DNA of 64,000 bases. Source: JACDAE01 sp963717195 (GTDB taxonomy: Bacteria > Chloroflexota > Ktedonobacteria > Ktedonobacterales > Ktedonobacteraceae). A program made the position numbers and the translations under genes. Shown here in pieces: positions 27,411-36,523 of this stretch. The notes beneath the pieces are model-generated. The model made no database searches and was not told the origin of the DNA. It saw only the letters and a program-made list of their open reading frames with translations. Where the stretch lies: NCBI GenBank assembly GCA_963717195.1, contig CAVQVR010000021.1:62001-126000 (forward strand), read 5' to 3'. The number at the start of each line of letters is the position of its first letter. The first letter of the stretch is position 1.

Positions 27411-28193
27411 CTAGCCACGCAAAATCCCATACGCTTGCCTCAACCCCTCCAGAGGCAAATACTGATTGACATATTGAATTTCAGGAATAATGGGAGCCAT
27501 TAACTGCGCCAGACCACCATGCGCGATAACCTTTACATCACTATCATTAGTCACACCCGGAATCTCCTTGCGCAAACGACCTATCAACCCCTGCACCAAT
27601 CCCACATGCCCATAAATAATGCCTGACTGCATGTTCTCTATGGTGTTCTTGCCTAGAGCCGAACGCGGAGGAGTCATATCTACACGATAGAGGCGCGAAG
27701 CAGCACTACTGAGCGCTTCAGCGGAAATCATCAGGCCAGGCGCAATCGCGCCACCCAGGAAATCGCCTTTGGAAGAGACAACATCAAACGTTGTTGCGGT
27801 ACTGAATGCGATGACGATAGCTGGACCGCCATAAATATGATGTGCAGCTAATGTCGTCATAATACGGTCGGAACCAAGCTCCCAGGGATTATCAACCAGT
27901 AACTTCACGCCCAGATCCAGCTCGTGACTGATCACATAGGCTTCTTTATCACAATAGCGCAGAGCCAATTCTTGAAAAACGGGGGTCAATGGAGGAACCA
28001 CACTGGATAAAATAAGATCATCTATATCGGTAAGGTAATAGCCAGCATGACGAAATAAATCAACCAACACCATAGCATATTCATCGGTTGTACGCTGCCT
28101 TGCCGTCGACACCACCCAATGCTGCTTCATCTGGGTGTCATCATACAGTCCAAACTTGATGTTACTGTTACTGATATCAATGGCTAGCAGCAT
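27411..28193 (-). CDS. coaX: Type III pantothenate kinase
   Basis: The 260-residue protein (ATG at 28193, with GGAG 7 nt upstream) belongs to the ASKHA fold and catalyses the first step of coenzyme A synthesis, ATP plus pantothenate. Motifs: MLLAIDISNSNIKFGLYDD (phosphate 1), WELGSDRIMTTLAAHHIYGG (the G-x-D-R box) and STATTFDVVSSKGDFLGGAIAPG. The usual DxGNT and GTATT boxes are slightly altered (DISNSN, STATT), but key acidic residues remain. The TAG stop abuts the longer frame of the XRE/NB-ARC gene, so the two are probably co-transcribed. Confidence 0.88.
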   Translation of the reverse strand: MLLAIDISNSNIKFGLYDDTQMKQHWVVSTARQRTTDEYAMVLVDLFRHAGYYLTDIDDLILSSVVPPLTPVFQELALRYCDKEAYVISHELDLGVKLLVDNPWELGSDRIMTTLAAHHIYGGPAIVIAFSTATTFDVVSSKGDFLGGAIAPGLMISAEALSSAASRLYRVDMTPPRSALGKNTIENMQSGIIYGHVGLVQGLIGRLRKEIPGVTNDSDVKVIAHGGLAQLMAPIIPEIQYVNQYLPLEGLRQAYGILRG

Positions 28194-28231
28194 TCTCTTA
28201 CTCCATTTCGGCAACGAACAGTACTACTCAT

Positions 28232-28951
28232 TCAAGGGTATCTGGTGAAGATCTGTTGCGTAGAGGCTGCATATTGTTTCAACAGAGCAGCGATATGGAA
28301 CGTATCACCAAACGATTTATCATTGGTGACGATCACTTCACGCTCCGTACGCGTATCGATGAATGCCAGCGAGGTAGGCGTACGCCTGCCTCTCCGTCGT
28401 GTATTCCCTCCTGAACGCCCACCAACGCTGCTCACCAGACGTCTTCCAAAGAAAAGACTTGCCGTGTTCTCTCCCACTCCCGACACCTGTTCGACCGCAC
28501 TCCCAGTTGGAGGCGTACGATCAGGAGGAGGCGTCCCTCGCGCCGTCACGTGACGTATATTGACGCACGGCACATGCACGATTTTATTCCCTTCCTGCTT
28601 CACAAAATCATCTGGCGTAAGCACCATAATATGTCTATCAGCATGCATCAGGCGTTGTACATCAGCGATTAGCGCCCACAGGCTTCCCAGGCCAATAAAC
28701 AGAAAAATACCCAGGAGGATGGTAGTAAAGATAGCAGGCCCAACCCCCAGTTGATAATTCTCAGGGATGACTATAGGCACTACCAGAGCCAGAAGGAACA
28801 GTCCTATAAAAATACCAAACGCCCAACCAGCAATACTGAGCCGCACGTTGTTGCGCAAAAGCGGAAAAACTATCCAGCCCTCGGGCAATTCTGCGCCGCT
28901 TCTGGCCTTTGCCAGTATCTCTTCTGCTTGCATTTTATGGGTCTCCATCAT
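28232..28951 (-). CDS. Two-helix membrane protein with a PH-like cytoplasmic domain
   Basis: There are 239 residues. After a helical N-terminus come two hydrophobic segments (about 39-60 and 70-95), then a soluble part with MVLTPDDFVKQEGNKIVHVPCVNIRHV. This strand pattern is seen in bacterial PH-like domains next to membrane helices. A Gly/Arg/Pro-rich loop (about 145-195, with GGRSGGNTRRRGRR) interrupts it, followed by a conserved-looking end FIDTRTEREVIVTNDKSF. The function is unknown. It sits 38 nt upstream of coaX on the same strand. Confidence 0.6.
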   Translation of the reverse strand: MMETHKMQAEEILAKARSGAELPEGWIVFPLLRNNVRLSIAGWAFGIFIGLFLLALVVPIVIPENYQLGVGPAIFTTILLGIFLFIGLGSLWALIADVQRLMHADRHIMVLTPDDFVKQEGNKIVHVPCVNIRHVTARGTPPPDRTPPTGSAVEQVSGVGENTASLFFGRRLVSSVGGRSGGNTRRRGRRTPTSLAFIDTRTEREVIVTNDKSFGDTFHIAALLKQYAASTQQIFTRYP

Positions 28952-28962
28952 TTAGTGGGAAC

Positions 28963-28994
28963 GTGGGTAGGGGCGTCACTTTGCGTGCACCCAC
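28963..28994. repeat. Dispersed element, GTGGGTAGGGGCGTCAC type
   Basis: GTGGGT and ACCCAC bound a 32-bp element with GTAGGGGCGTCACTTTGCGTG inside, nearly identical to the arms of the 34.9-kb palindrome. It lies between divergent genes, 106 bp before the helicase gene. Confidence 0.65.
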
Positions 28995-29099
28995 TATCTC
29001 TATTCTATTGCCCTATTATACCAGACAGAGTGGAGCTTTGGGAAAGTTTTGTTTCCATGTACGGCCTGCTCCGTAAGAAACAGAGAAGAGCGACCCATC

Positions 29100-32000
29100 A
29101 TGGGTTATAATGAAGCAGGATATGCACATATTCGAGGTTATTTGAGGGTCGCTATGGATACAGGTATGCGTTTGATGGCAGAGGAAGCAGCACGTTTCCT
29201 GCTTCAGCGTTTTCGGCAAGAATACACGTTCGCAGACGAAGACAAAACGCCACTTGATGAGCTGGTCAATTGGCTTGGTTTGCGTATAGGGACTTTTCAC
29301 CCCGACGATGAGCCAGAGGGAACGTATGGTTATGTAGATCCTGACGAAAGCGAGAATTTGATCTGGCTCTGTCGCGATCTCCCTGAGACGTTCCGCCGCT
29401 TCACACTCGCCCATGAATTGGGACACGTGGTACTGCATTGCCATAGTAATGAACAGATACAATCCATACTTGGCAATCTCACTACCTCGATCAAGCTCTA
29501 CGACGAACAGCAACACACTCCTGCCCTGTCACATGAGGATCCCTGTCATAATACCGATGTGCAAGAGAACATGCTGCTTGACAACGAGCAATTTCAAGAT
29601 GTCCTGGGCAGCGGCCAACATTATGATCCACGCAGTCAGCGCGAGATTGCCGCCAACATTTTCGCCGCCGAACTGTTGATGCCATTTGAGCGCGTACATG
29701 CTCGCTATCTCGCAGCAGGGACACAGCCAGCATCCCTCGCCAACATTTTTGCGGTATCAAACTCTGCTATGTTAAATAGGCTGGTAGGAATGCTCAGAGG
29801 TACAAGTCAAATCACTTCAGCCATGAGTAGGGGCGTGAGCTTGCCTCCGCCCGGCACAGAGCATGATGCGATGTCTCCCCACCAGGGCAGAGACCAGCCC
29901 ACGCCCCTACCCACTACAGAAGGAAGCAATCAAGGGAAGAAGCACTATGATGAATTTCAACAGGCGGCAATTCAGGCTCCTACGCCTGCTCTTATTGTTG
30001 CGGGACCGGGTAGCGGCAAAACCAGCACTCTGATTGGTCGCGTCGAACATATTATCCAGAAACTTGGAGTTCCTCCACAGCGTATTTTAGCACTCACGTT
30101 CTCGCGTAAGGCTGCACAGGAGATGGAGGAACGCCTGCAAGCTTTGCTAGGAGATAGCGGACAGGCACCCTACACGCTACCGGAAGTGAGCACCTTCCAT
30201 GCTTTCTGCGCCAACCTGCTGCGTCAATATGCTACGCGAGTGGGACTTCGTGAGGATTTTACGCTCATTGACGAAGCTGAGGGCTATTTCTTGCTGCGCC
30301 AGATGTCCAACGAGATGCGCTTACGGCACTACCAGAAACTGCAAGCGCCCGCTTACTATTTTCCAGATATTTTGAAAGCTATCTCGCGTGCGAAAGATGA
30401 ATTGATAGCGCCTGACGAGTACGCCCACCTGGCACAACAGATGCTTGCACAGAACTCTAACGAAGAGATGCAACAAAAGGCCGAAAAGGCACTGGAGATC
30501 GCCCACATCTACGCACTCTACCAGCAGGCATTGGCACGTCGGGGCGATAGCGACTTTGGTGGTCTGCTTGCATTGACGGTACAGCTTTTCCATGAGCACC
30601 CGGAAATCTTGCAGGAACAACAACAGAAGTATCAGCACATCCTGGTCGACGAGTTTCAAGATGTCAATCGGGCAAGCGGCGTGTTGCTACGCGAGTTAGC
30701 AGGCGCAGATCAACACGTATGGGTCGTGGGCGATTCTAACCAGGCAATTTATAGATTTCGTGGCGCTTCTCCCGCTAATATCAGCCAGTTTACCACGGAT
30801 TTCCCTGGCGCGGTTGTACTACCCCTGAGCCGGAATTATCGTTCGCGCCCTGATCTCGTATCTATCGCAGAAGCGTTTCGCTGCGTACAACTGGAACTGG
30901 GACAGGAACCGGGGAAAAATGAACCGGTACGTCTCACACATCCAGATACCTATGTGACCCTGGCTAAGGCAAGCGATGAAGCCAGCGAATTAGCAGGTCT
31001 GGTTAAAGATATTCAATACAAACATAGTAGCGGCTTTGCATACAAGGATATGATTGTGTTATGTCGTACACGTGCCCAGGTACAAAAGATCTCGCGCACG
31101 TTAGCAAAAGCAGAGCTGCCAGTTATTGAACGCAGCGGTATGCTTGAGCAAGAACACATCAAGGATGTACTCTCTCTCCTCTTGCTGCTCACCAATTCCA
31201 GCGGTATGGGTATTTTGCGTGCCACACGCTCGTCCGAGCATCCCTTGAGCCAGGACGATATCGAAACGTTACTTCTGGCAGCCCGTGAGCTAAAGACCAG
31301 TCCGGCTATGCTTATCCACAACGGTGAAGCGCCATCCAGTATGAGCGTACAGGGACGACATACGCTGCTGCAGTTGGCCGATACTCTACAGTCATTACAA
31401 CGTGTCCCCGATCTCTGGTCGCTCCTTGCACAATATCTCTTCATCGAAACAGATCTGGTACGAAATCTACTCAACAACCGAGAGAACAAGCAGAATAGCG
31501 CTCTTCTTGCCGACTATGACGCTCTCTTGCAACTGGCACGCCATTATGATCAGCAAGCTCTTCGTAGAGAACACCATGACCAGGAAATGGATGGAACCGT
31601 TACCTCGCCTGCTATACCACTTTATGAACGGATAAAGGGCTTTCTTGAGTATATCAGTCTGCTGGTCTTGTTACGACAAGATGGTAGTACCCGGCAGGGG
31701 TCGGGCGAAAGCAACGAGGCCGATAATGACATCATTCGCGTTATGACCGTCCACGCTAGCAAGGGATTAGAGTTTCCAGTCGTCTACATGCCAGGGCTGG
31801 TGCAACGCCGTTTTCCCTTGCAGGCCCGCTCCAGTCCAGTAGAAACTCCAGCAGGCATGTTACCAGAAGAGGCTGCGGGCACTACCGCCCACGAAAGCGG
31901 CGAATCTTGTCTTTTCTACGTAGGAGTAACCAGGGCACGTGACCAGCTCGTCCTCAGTTATAGCGAACGTTACGGCAAAATTAAATACAAACGTTCTCCT

Positions 32001-32906
32001 TATATCGATGCGCTTGAAGCCGGATTGCCAGCCGAACGCATTACAAAGTTACGCTGGGAGAGTGCGAGTTATGAAGAAACAACTGAGGCAGCTCAACCCT
32101 CTGTCGTATCATCGCAACTCAGCGAGAACTTCATCAACGCGACGAGGCCACAGACATTTAGCGCTTCGGCCATCGAAGCCTATCAGCGTTGTCCCCGCCA
32201 ATACGCATATAGTACCCTTTACCGCTTTGAAAGCGAGGCCGATACCTATCAGCTTTTCTGGCAGGCAACGCAAAAAACAGTCGATGTTCTACGCCAGAAG
32301 ATGCAAGAAAGCAAAGGGACAGGGAACAAAACGGACGTACGCAAGGTGACGCCCCTACCCACGCAACAGGAAATTCAGGAACTTTATACACAGCACTGGC
32401 AAGAATCGGGTGGCCACAATGCTCCCTTCGCTCCTATGTACGAGGAGCATGGACACGAAATCGTAGAAGCAGTGCGGCGTACATTGAGCGTGCAAGAAGA
32501 CGTAACATGGGACGTGCGGCCTAAATTCAACGTGGATATCGCAGGAAAAACGGTGCATGTCACTATCGACCGTATCGAGGCATCGACGCAATCAGCAGAA
32601 AAACCTCCGCGCTTCGTACGTACCCGTTTTGGCGCACGCAAAGACAAGCCATCCGCCACGACGCGCGAATTATTTTACACTCTGGCCTATCGACAATCAC
32701 ATCCTGGGCAGAATGTAGAACTGCACAGCCACAATATGAGCACAGGCGAGGTAGATCCCATTACGCTCAGCGCAAAAAAGGAACAGAGTTTGCGCGAGGA
32801 AGTGGAGCAGAGCATCAAGGGACTGGAGCAAAATGCATACCCGGCACAGCCTGCCGAGCCATTTCGCTGTCCTACCTGTCCATTCTTCTTAATCTGTCCG
32901 GCTTGA
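29100..32906 (+). CDS. Metallopeptidase (ImmA/IrrE-like) - UvrD helicase - PD-(D/E)XK nuclease fusion
   Basis: There are 1268 residues from the ATG at 29100; starts at 29049 and 29154 are also possible, the latter with GAGGG at 6 nt. Residues about 1-230 form an M78-type zincin: FTLAHELGHVVLHCH (HExxH), with ERVHARYLAAG further on. A linker encoded by a dispersed palindrome follows. Then come UvrD/PcrA motor blocks: VAGPGSGKTSTLIGRV (Walker A, about 299), ALTFSRKAAQEMEERL, LVDEFQDVN (Walker B), VGDSNQAIYRFRGA, NYRS, VMTVHASKGLEFPVVY and YVGVTRARDQL. The C-terminus has an AddB/Cas4-like iron-sulfur nuclease layout: YQRCPRQYAYSTLYRF and CPTCPFFLICPA, with four spaced Cys. It is a DNA repair or defence enzyme joined to a regulatory or processing peptidase. 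Confidence 0.85.
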   Translation: MGYNEAGYAHIRGYLRVAMDTGMRLMAEEAARFLLQRFRQEYTFADEDKTPLDELVNWLGLRIGTFHPDDEPEGTYGYVDPDESENLIWLCRDLPETFRRFTLAHELGHVVLHCHSNEQIQSILGNLTTSIKLYDEQQHTPALSHEDPCHNTDVQENMLLDNEQFQDVLGSGQHYDPRSQREIAANIFAAELLMPFERVHARYLAAGTQPASLANIFAVSNSAMLNRLVGMLRGTSQITSAMSRGVSLPPPGTEHDAMSPHQGRDQPTPLPTTEGSNQGKKHYDEFQQAAIQAPTPALIVAGPGSGKTSTLIGRVEHIIQKLGVPPQRILALTFSRKAAQEMEERLQALLGDSGQAPYTLPEVSTFHAFCANLLRQYATRVGLREDFTLIDEAEGYFLLRQMSNEMRLRHYQKLQAPAYYFPDILKAISRAKDELIAPDEYAHLAQQMLAQNSNEEMQQKAEKALEIAHIYALYQQALARRGDSDFGGLLALTVQLFHEHPEILQEQQQKYQHILVDEFQDVNRASGVLLRELAGADQHVWVVGDSNQAIYRFRGASPANISQFTTDFPGAVVLPLSRNYRSRPDLVSIAEAFRCVQLELGQEPGKNEPVRLTHPDTYVTLAKASDEASELAGLVKDIQYKHSSGFAYKDMIVLCRTRAQVQKISRTLAKAELPVIERSGMLEQEHIKDVLSLLLLLTNSSGMGILRATRSSEHPLSQDDIETLLLAARELKTSPAMLIHNGEAPSSMSVQGRHTLLQLADTLQSLQRVPDLWSLLAQYLFIETDLVRNLLNNRENKQNSALLADYDALLQLARHYDQQALRREHHDQEMDGTVTSPAIPLYERIKGFLEYISLLVLLRQDGSTRQGSGESNEADNDIIRVMTVHASKGLEFPVVYMPGLVQRRFPLQARSSPVETPAGMLPEEAAGTTAHESGESCLFYVGVTRARDQLVLSYSERYGKIKYKRSPYIDALEAGLPAERITKLRWESASYEETTEAAQPSVVSSQLSENFINATRPQTFSASAIEAYQRCPRQYAYSTLYRFESEADTYQLFWQATQKTVDVLRQKMQESKGTGNKTDVRKVTPLPTQQEIQELYTQHWQESGGHNAPFAPMYEEHGHEIVEAVRRTLSVQEDVTWDVRPKFNVDIAGKTVHVTIDRIEASTQSAEKPPRFVRTRFGARKDKPSATTRELFYTLAYRQSHPGQNVELHSHNMSTGEVDPITLSAKKEQSLREEVEQSIKGLEQNAYPAQPAEPFRCPTCPFFLICPA
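29827..29910. repeat. Dispersed palindrome read in frame at the peptidase-helicase junction
   Basis: GTAGGGGCGTGAGCTTGCC at the left and GCCCACGCCCCTAC at the right are the family ends. The 84 bp encode a Pro/Gly/Ser-rich linker (SRGVSLPPPGTEHDAMSPHQ, then GRDQPTPLP) between the zincin and the helicase domains, with no stop codon or frame change. Confidence 0.75.
32338..32365. repeat. Half-element in frame within the helicase-nuclease gene
   Basis: The sequence TACGCAAGGTGACGCCCCTA plus CCCACG matches the right arm of the 34.9-kb palindrome. It encodes VRKVTPLPTQ, whose TPLPT is the same peptide as at the end of the 29.8-kb element. Confidence 0.65.
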
Positions 32907-33023
32907 AGAGAAGGGTTGAACGAAACATAAACAAGGACTGGTTGTGTGTGATATCATAGTGCACAGTTCGATATTGGTGGCCTCTTACAAAAAATGCTTA
33001 GAGATATATCAGAGGAGGAGACA

Positions 33024-33266
33024 ATGGACGATCAAGAACTTCTGCATCGCATCCAGACGCTGGTCGATGAAGAACATAAGCTTTTGCAACTTTCCGAGGA
33101 AGGCCAACTGGAAGGCGATCAGCATGCTCGTATGCAGGCGCTTGAAGTGAACCTGGATCAATGCTGGGATCTGTTACGGCAACGACGTGCCCGCCGTAAC
33201 GCTGGCCTCAATCCCGAAGAGGCACAGGTACGCCCGGAGGGGATAGTCGAGCATTATCAACAGTAA
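33024..33266 (+). CDS. DUF2630-type small helical protein
   Basis: The 80-residue protein starts at the ATG preceded by AGGAGGAG at 3 nt. MDDQELLHRIQTLVDEEHKL and QALEVNLDQCWDLLRQRRARR form two amphipathic helices. The E-E-H-x-L and L-D-Q-C-W-D-L-L-R-Q-R-R motifs are those of DUF2630, small proteins of unknown function. A longer frame from 32994 is not supported. Confidence 0.8.
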   Translation: MDDQELLHRIQTLVDEEHKLLQLSEEGQLEGDQHARMQALEVNLDQCWDLLRQRRARRNAGLNPEEAQVRPEGIVEHYQQ

Positions 33267-33351
33267 CACAGCGCGAGATGGGAGCATGACACTTCCCTCT
33301 GGCATAAGGCGAGAGAATCAATCATCGTGCGCCTGAAATACCCCCCTCACC

Positions 33352-33436
33352 GTAGGGACCCGATTTATCGCGTCCAGCGATTCATCGAGAAGGTTCCTAT
33401 TCGATGAATCGTTGACCCGATTTATCGCGTCCCTAC
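33352..33436. repeat. Full dispersed palindrome, GTAGGGACCCGATTTATCGC type
   Basis: Outer GTAGGGA (33352-33358) and TCCCTAC (33430-33436) bracket two direct copies of ACCCGATTTATCGCGTCC and an inner hairpin CGATTCATCGA/TCGATGAATCG. It lies between converging genes in a 241-bp gap that has no other content. Confidence 0.8.
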
Positions 33437-33507
33437 AGTATTTGCGGCGCAGGAGCCTTACGGCTCGCTACCCGACCATACCCAGATCTCTAAGCAGGAG
33501 TATCTGA

Positions 33508-34770
33508 CTACCGAGTGGTGTTCAATGATCGCAGGTCCACATGGTCGTCTGCCAGGGAAGCTTCCGATAGTTGGATGCGGCCACGAATCAGATCCTGACA
33601 CGCGTGTAGTTCTGTATCTACGTCGAGCTCCGGATCGCCACCACGGTTCAGCCCGAAAGCCGCTTGCAGGATACCCTGCGTCAGGTAGAAGGCCAGGAAC
33701 TTTCTGCCGTTGTAGTCGCCGCGCAGAACAATGCGCTCCCATCTCCTGGCAAACCCCACATATTCCAGGTTATGCTCGTACTGGTCGGACCAGAAGCTGT
33801 AGATATAATCATATGCTCGCAGGTTGCCGAGTACGGCGCGGGCCACCGCACGACCTTGCTTCTCAGCGTTGTTGTAATGCTCCACCCGCACTCTGCCGAA
33901 GATCGGGTGTTGCAGGTTGGCTACATCCCCTGCAGCATAGACATCGGGCACGTTCGTCTGGCAATATGCGTTCACGAGGATTCCGTTGTCCAGGGCAATT
34001 CCGCTACCAGTGAGCGCGTCTACGACTGGCTCAATCCCGATACCGACGACGACCAGGTCGCAGTCTAGCCGTGCTCCCTTAGCGGTCAATACGTGCTCCA
34101 CTCGGTTGTTGCCCTCGAAACTGATCACGTGGTCATTCGTCACAAGGTGGACCCCATGCTCACGATGAATCTCTGCAAGCACGCCAGCAACTTCGTTACC
34201 GAGGACTGTGGCCAGCGGTGCCGCTCCAGGGAGCACAACAGTGACCTCAAGGCCCATCTGGCGTAGCGAGGCGGCGACCTCAGCTCCGATGAACCCCATG
34301 CCAACCACCACAGCACGCGCACCAGGCCGCGCTACCCGACGGATGTCATCACACTCCGCTATCGTGCGCAGTTGATAGACGCCTGGCAAGGTCGCTCCGG
34401 GCACCGTCAGGTGGCGGTTTCTTCCACCGGTACAGAGCACCAGCTTATCGTAGTCCAGCGTCATACCACTTTCGAGTCGCAGTTGCTTGAGGGCTGTATC
34501 CACCTGCCGCACGATGGACCCGGTACGCAACTCAATGTCGTGAGCGCCATACCAGTCAGCGGGTTTGACATACCAGCCACTAAGCTCTTCCTCCCCTCGC
34601 AGGTAGGTTTTGGATAGTGGTGGACGACCGAAAGGGATGCCCGGCTCCGCGCCCAGGAGCACGATGCGGCCTCGCCATCCCTCTTCTCGCAAAGTCACAG
34701 CCGCATTGCCGCCAGTGAGTCCCGCGCCGACAATGACGACAACTTGCTCACCCGTTGCATCTGCATTCAT
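33508..34770 (-). CDS. FAD/NAD(P)-dependent ferredoxin/rubredoxin-type reductase
   Basis: The 420-residue flavoprotein has an N-terminal FAD dinucleotide fold (VVIVGAGLTGGNAAVTLREEG). The active segment PFGRPPLSKTYLRGEE is typical of putidaredoxin/ferredoxin reductases. An NAD fold (ARAVVVGMGFIGAEVAASLR), the FAD-closing motif DVYAAGDVAN and a C-terminal reductase domain (about 325-420) follow. It shuttles electrons from NAD(P)H to a ferredoxin or rubredoxin, commonly for a P450 or dioxygenase; no partner gene is adjacent. The ATG lacks a strong ribosome binding site. Confidence 0.9.
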   Translation of the reverse strand: MNADATGEQVVVIVGAGLTGGNAAVTLREEGWRGRIVLLGAEPGIPFGRPPLSKTYLRGEEELSGWYVKPADWYGAHDIELRTGSIVRQVDTALKQLRLESGMTLDYDKLVLCTGGRNRHLTVPGATLPGVYQLRTIAECDDIRRVARPGARAVVVGMGFIGAEVAASLRQMGLEVTVVLPGAAPLATVLGNEVAGVLAEIHREHGVHLVTNDHVISFEGNNRVEHVLTAKGARLDCDLVVVGIGIEPVVDALTGSGIALDNGILVNAYCQTNVPDVYAAGDVANLQHPIFGRVRVEHYNNAEKQGRAVARAVLGNLRAYDYIYSFWSDQYEHNLEYVGFARRWERIVLRGDYNGRKFLAFYLTQGILQAAFGLNRGGDPELDVDTELHACQDLIRGRIQLSEASLADDHVDLRSLNTTR

Positions 34771-34935
34771 CGTAAATAATCCTCTCGTTCAGTCAATTCA
34801 TCATTGCTCCAAAAATGGACATCAAAGATCGGGAAATGCGCTATCGTAACCGTTGCTTCACTTAGAGTAGCATTTCAAGCGGGGAAAATCAATCGTTGAT
34901 AAGAGCTGGGTCTCTGTCCATCCGGGGGAAACGTC

Positions 34936-35038
34936 GGGGAACGGCGTAGGGGCGTCACCTTGCGTGCGCCCGCTTGAGGCAACGATGATTGTGTAGGGGA
35001 GCGGGCGCACGCAAGGTGACGCCCCTACGCCGTTCCCC
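34936..35038. repeat. Perfect 39-bp inverted repeat, GTAGGGGCGTCACC type
   Basis: The arms at 34936-34974 and 35000-35038 are exact inverted copies, with a 25-nt loop. The core GTAGGGGCGTCACCTTGCGT recurs at 28.97 kb, 32.34 kb and, diverged, 29.83 kb. Perfect identity over 39 bp implies recent insertion or maintenance by folding. It lies 21 nt beyond the plsC stop. Confidence 0.88.
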
Positions 35039-35058
35039 CCGAAGGATGGGGATCCCTC

Positions 35059-35766
35059 TTAATACTCTCCATACACTCCCCTATACCTCTCAGGCAGCAT
35101 ACTCGCAATGCGCCTCATCACCTCATCTGTAGTTCTATCGACATCTTCACGCGTCACCTTCGCGCCTGCGGGCTTCAAAAGCATGGGTTCGCCATAAGAG
35201 ATGGTGATCTCGGCCCCAAATTTCTTGAGTGCATTTTCGCTACCCCAGATAGCAACCGGGATGACCGGCACATTGGCACGCAAAGCGATCATGCCCAGGC
35301 CTGCATGACCTTTGGCCATCATTTTTGTTTTACTGCGCGTACCCTCAGGGAAAATAATCAGCACTTTGCCCCTTTTGAGCTGCTCATTCGCGGCCTTTAA
35401 AGCCTGGCGATCAGCCTCGCCACGTTTGACGGGAAATGCACCAAGGAAACGTGCAAGCCAACCAAGGCTACCGGAAAAGGACTCTTCTTTTGCCATATAC
35501 ACAACTTTGCCAGGCAGGTACATTGGTATCAGAGGAATATCCGTCCACGAGAGATGGTTAGCTGCGATGATATAGGGGCCATGTTTGGGCACATTATGCC
35601 GATTACGCAGGTGTACACGTGCGATCAGTGCAAATACGCAGATGGCAAACCAGCGTAGCGCATTATAGAGAATGCTCGGTGTGTTATAAGGTTCATACAG
35701 GTTTTTGTGCGCCTTTTTAGGCTTCTCAGGTGAACCATCTACCTCAGGGCTAAGCTCCTGTTTCAT
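35059..35766 (-). CDS. plsC: 1-acyl-sn-glycerol-3-phosphate acyltransferase
   Basis: The 235-residue protein (ATG at 35766 with GGAGG 6 nt upstream; the frame reaches 35781) makes phosphatidate from lysophosphatidate at the membrane. A hydrophobic N-terminal helix (ALRWFAICVFALIARV) precedes the catalytic NHLSWTDIPL (NHx4D). VKRGEADRQAL, FPEGTRSKTKMM and a VPVIPVAIWGSE box follow. All four LPLAT motifs are intact. The start lies inside the end of cmk (overlap about 17 nt), so translation is coupled. Confidence 0.9.
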   Translation of the reverse strand: MKQELSPEVDGSPEKPKKAHKNLYEPYNTPSILYNALRWFAICVFALIARVHLRNRHNVPKHGPYIIAANHLSWTDIPLIPMYLPGKVVYMAKEESFSGSLGWLARFLGAFPVKRGEADRQALKAANEQLKRGKVLIIFPEGTRSKTKMMAKGHAGLGMIALRANVPVIPVAIWGSENALKKFGAEITISYGEPMLLKPAGAKVTREDVDRTTDEVMRRIASMLPERYRGVYGEY

Positions 35767-36448
35767 CAGAATCCTCCACATACATGTAAATAGTTTCTAG
35801 CACCTGCTGAACACTGAGGAAATCGGTCTCTACGACAATGGCATCGTGGGCGGGCTGCATATTATCGTGATCAATGCCATCGCGCTGCCAAATATCTTCT
35901 ATCACCTCAGTTAGAGAAGGCAATGCAGGGTTATGCTCGCCCAGGCGCTCCAGCAGTTCGGCATGGCGGCGGCGACCACGCTCTTCCAGGCTTGCGGTCA
36001 GATAGATCTTGAGCTCGGCATCCGGAAGCACCACCGCGCCAATATCGCGTCCCACCATGACCACACGCCCCTGTTGAGCCATTGCACGTTGCTGGGCAAT
36101 AAGGATACTACGCACCTCTGGATGTGCGGAGACAGGTGAGACGGCATGCGTTACTCCCGAGCTGCGAATATCCCAGGTAACATCGCGCCCGCGTACGGCT
36201 ACCGTATATTGCCGTCCATCCGCAATCTGGGGTCGACTGATTACGATCTCCGCGTCCCGTGCCAATTTTCCCAGTGCGGCTCCATCGTTGACATTTATCC
36301 CTTCATGGATCGCCAACCAGGCAAGGGCGCGATACATAGCACCCGTATCAATATAGAGATACCCTAGATGACGAGCCAGTTGTTCGCCTACTGTGCTTTT
36401 GCCTGAACCAGCCGGTCCATCTATAGCAATACGTCGTGACCCTTGCAT
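35750..36448 (-). CDS. cmk: Cytidylate kinase
   Basis: The 232-residue protein phosphorylates CMP and dCMP. P-loop IAIDGPAGSGKSTVG is at residue 7, followed by YIDTGAMYRALAW and GRDVTWDIRSSGVTHAVSP. The lid region is VMVGRDIGAVVLPDAELKIYL. These are the hallmark blocks of bacterial Cmk at normal length. It lies in the order rluB-cmk-plsC, as often found in bacterial genomes. Confidence 0.95.
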   Translation of the reverse strand: MQGSRRIAIDGPAGSGKSTVGEQLARHLGYLYIDTGAMYRALAWLAIHEGINVNDGAALGKLARDAEIVISRPQIADGRQYTVAVRGRDVTWDIRSSGVTHAVSPVSAHPEVRSILIAQQRAMAQQGRVVMVGRDIGAVVLPDAELKIYLTASLEERGRRRHAELLERLGEHNPALPSLTEVIEDIWQRDGIDHDNMQPAHDAIVVETDFLSVQQVLETIYMYVEDSDETGA

Positions 36449-36523
36449 GAATCCTCCACTTACTGGTCGGTATCAGTTCAGAAGGGAGTATATCACCTTT
36501 TGGCTCACCTTTGCATCCTGGTG

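Noticed and set aside
24291..32906. Defence island reading of the NLR-like and helicase-nuclease genes
   Set aside because: coaX and ordinary genes lie between them, and no restriction, toxin or integrase genes are nearby; only the single-gene speculation is kept.
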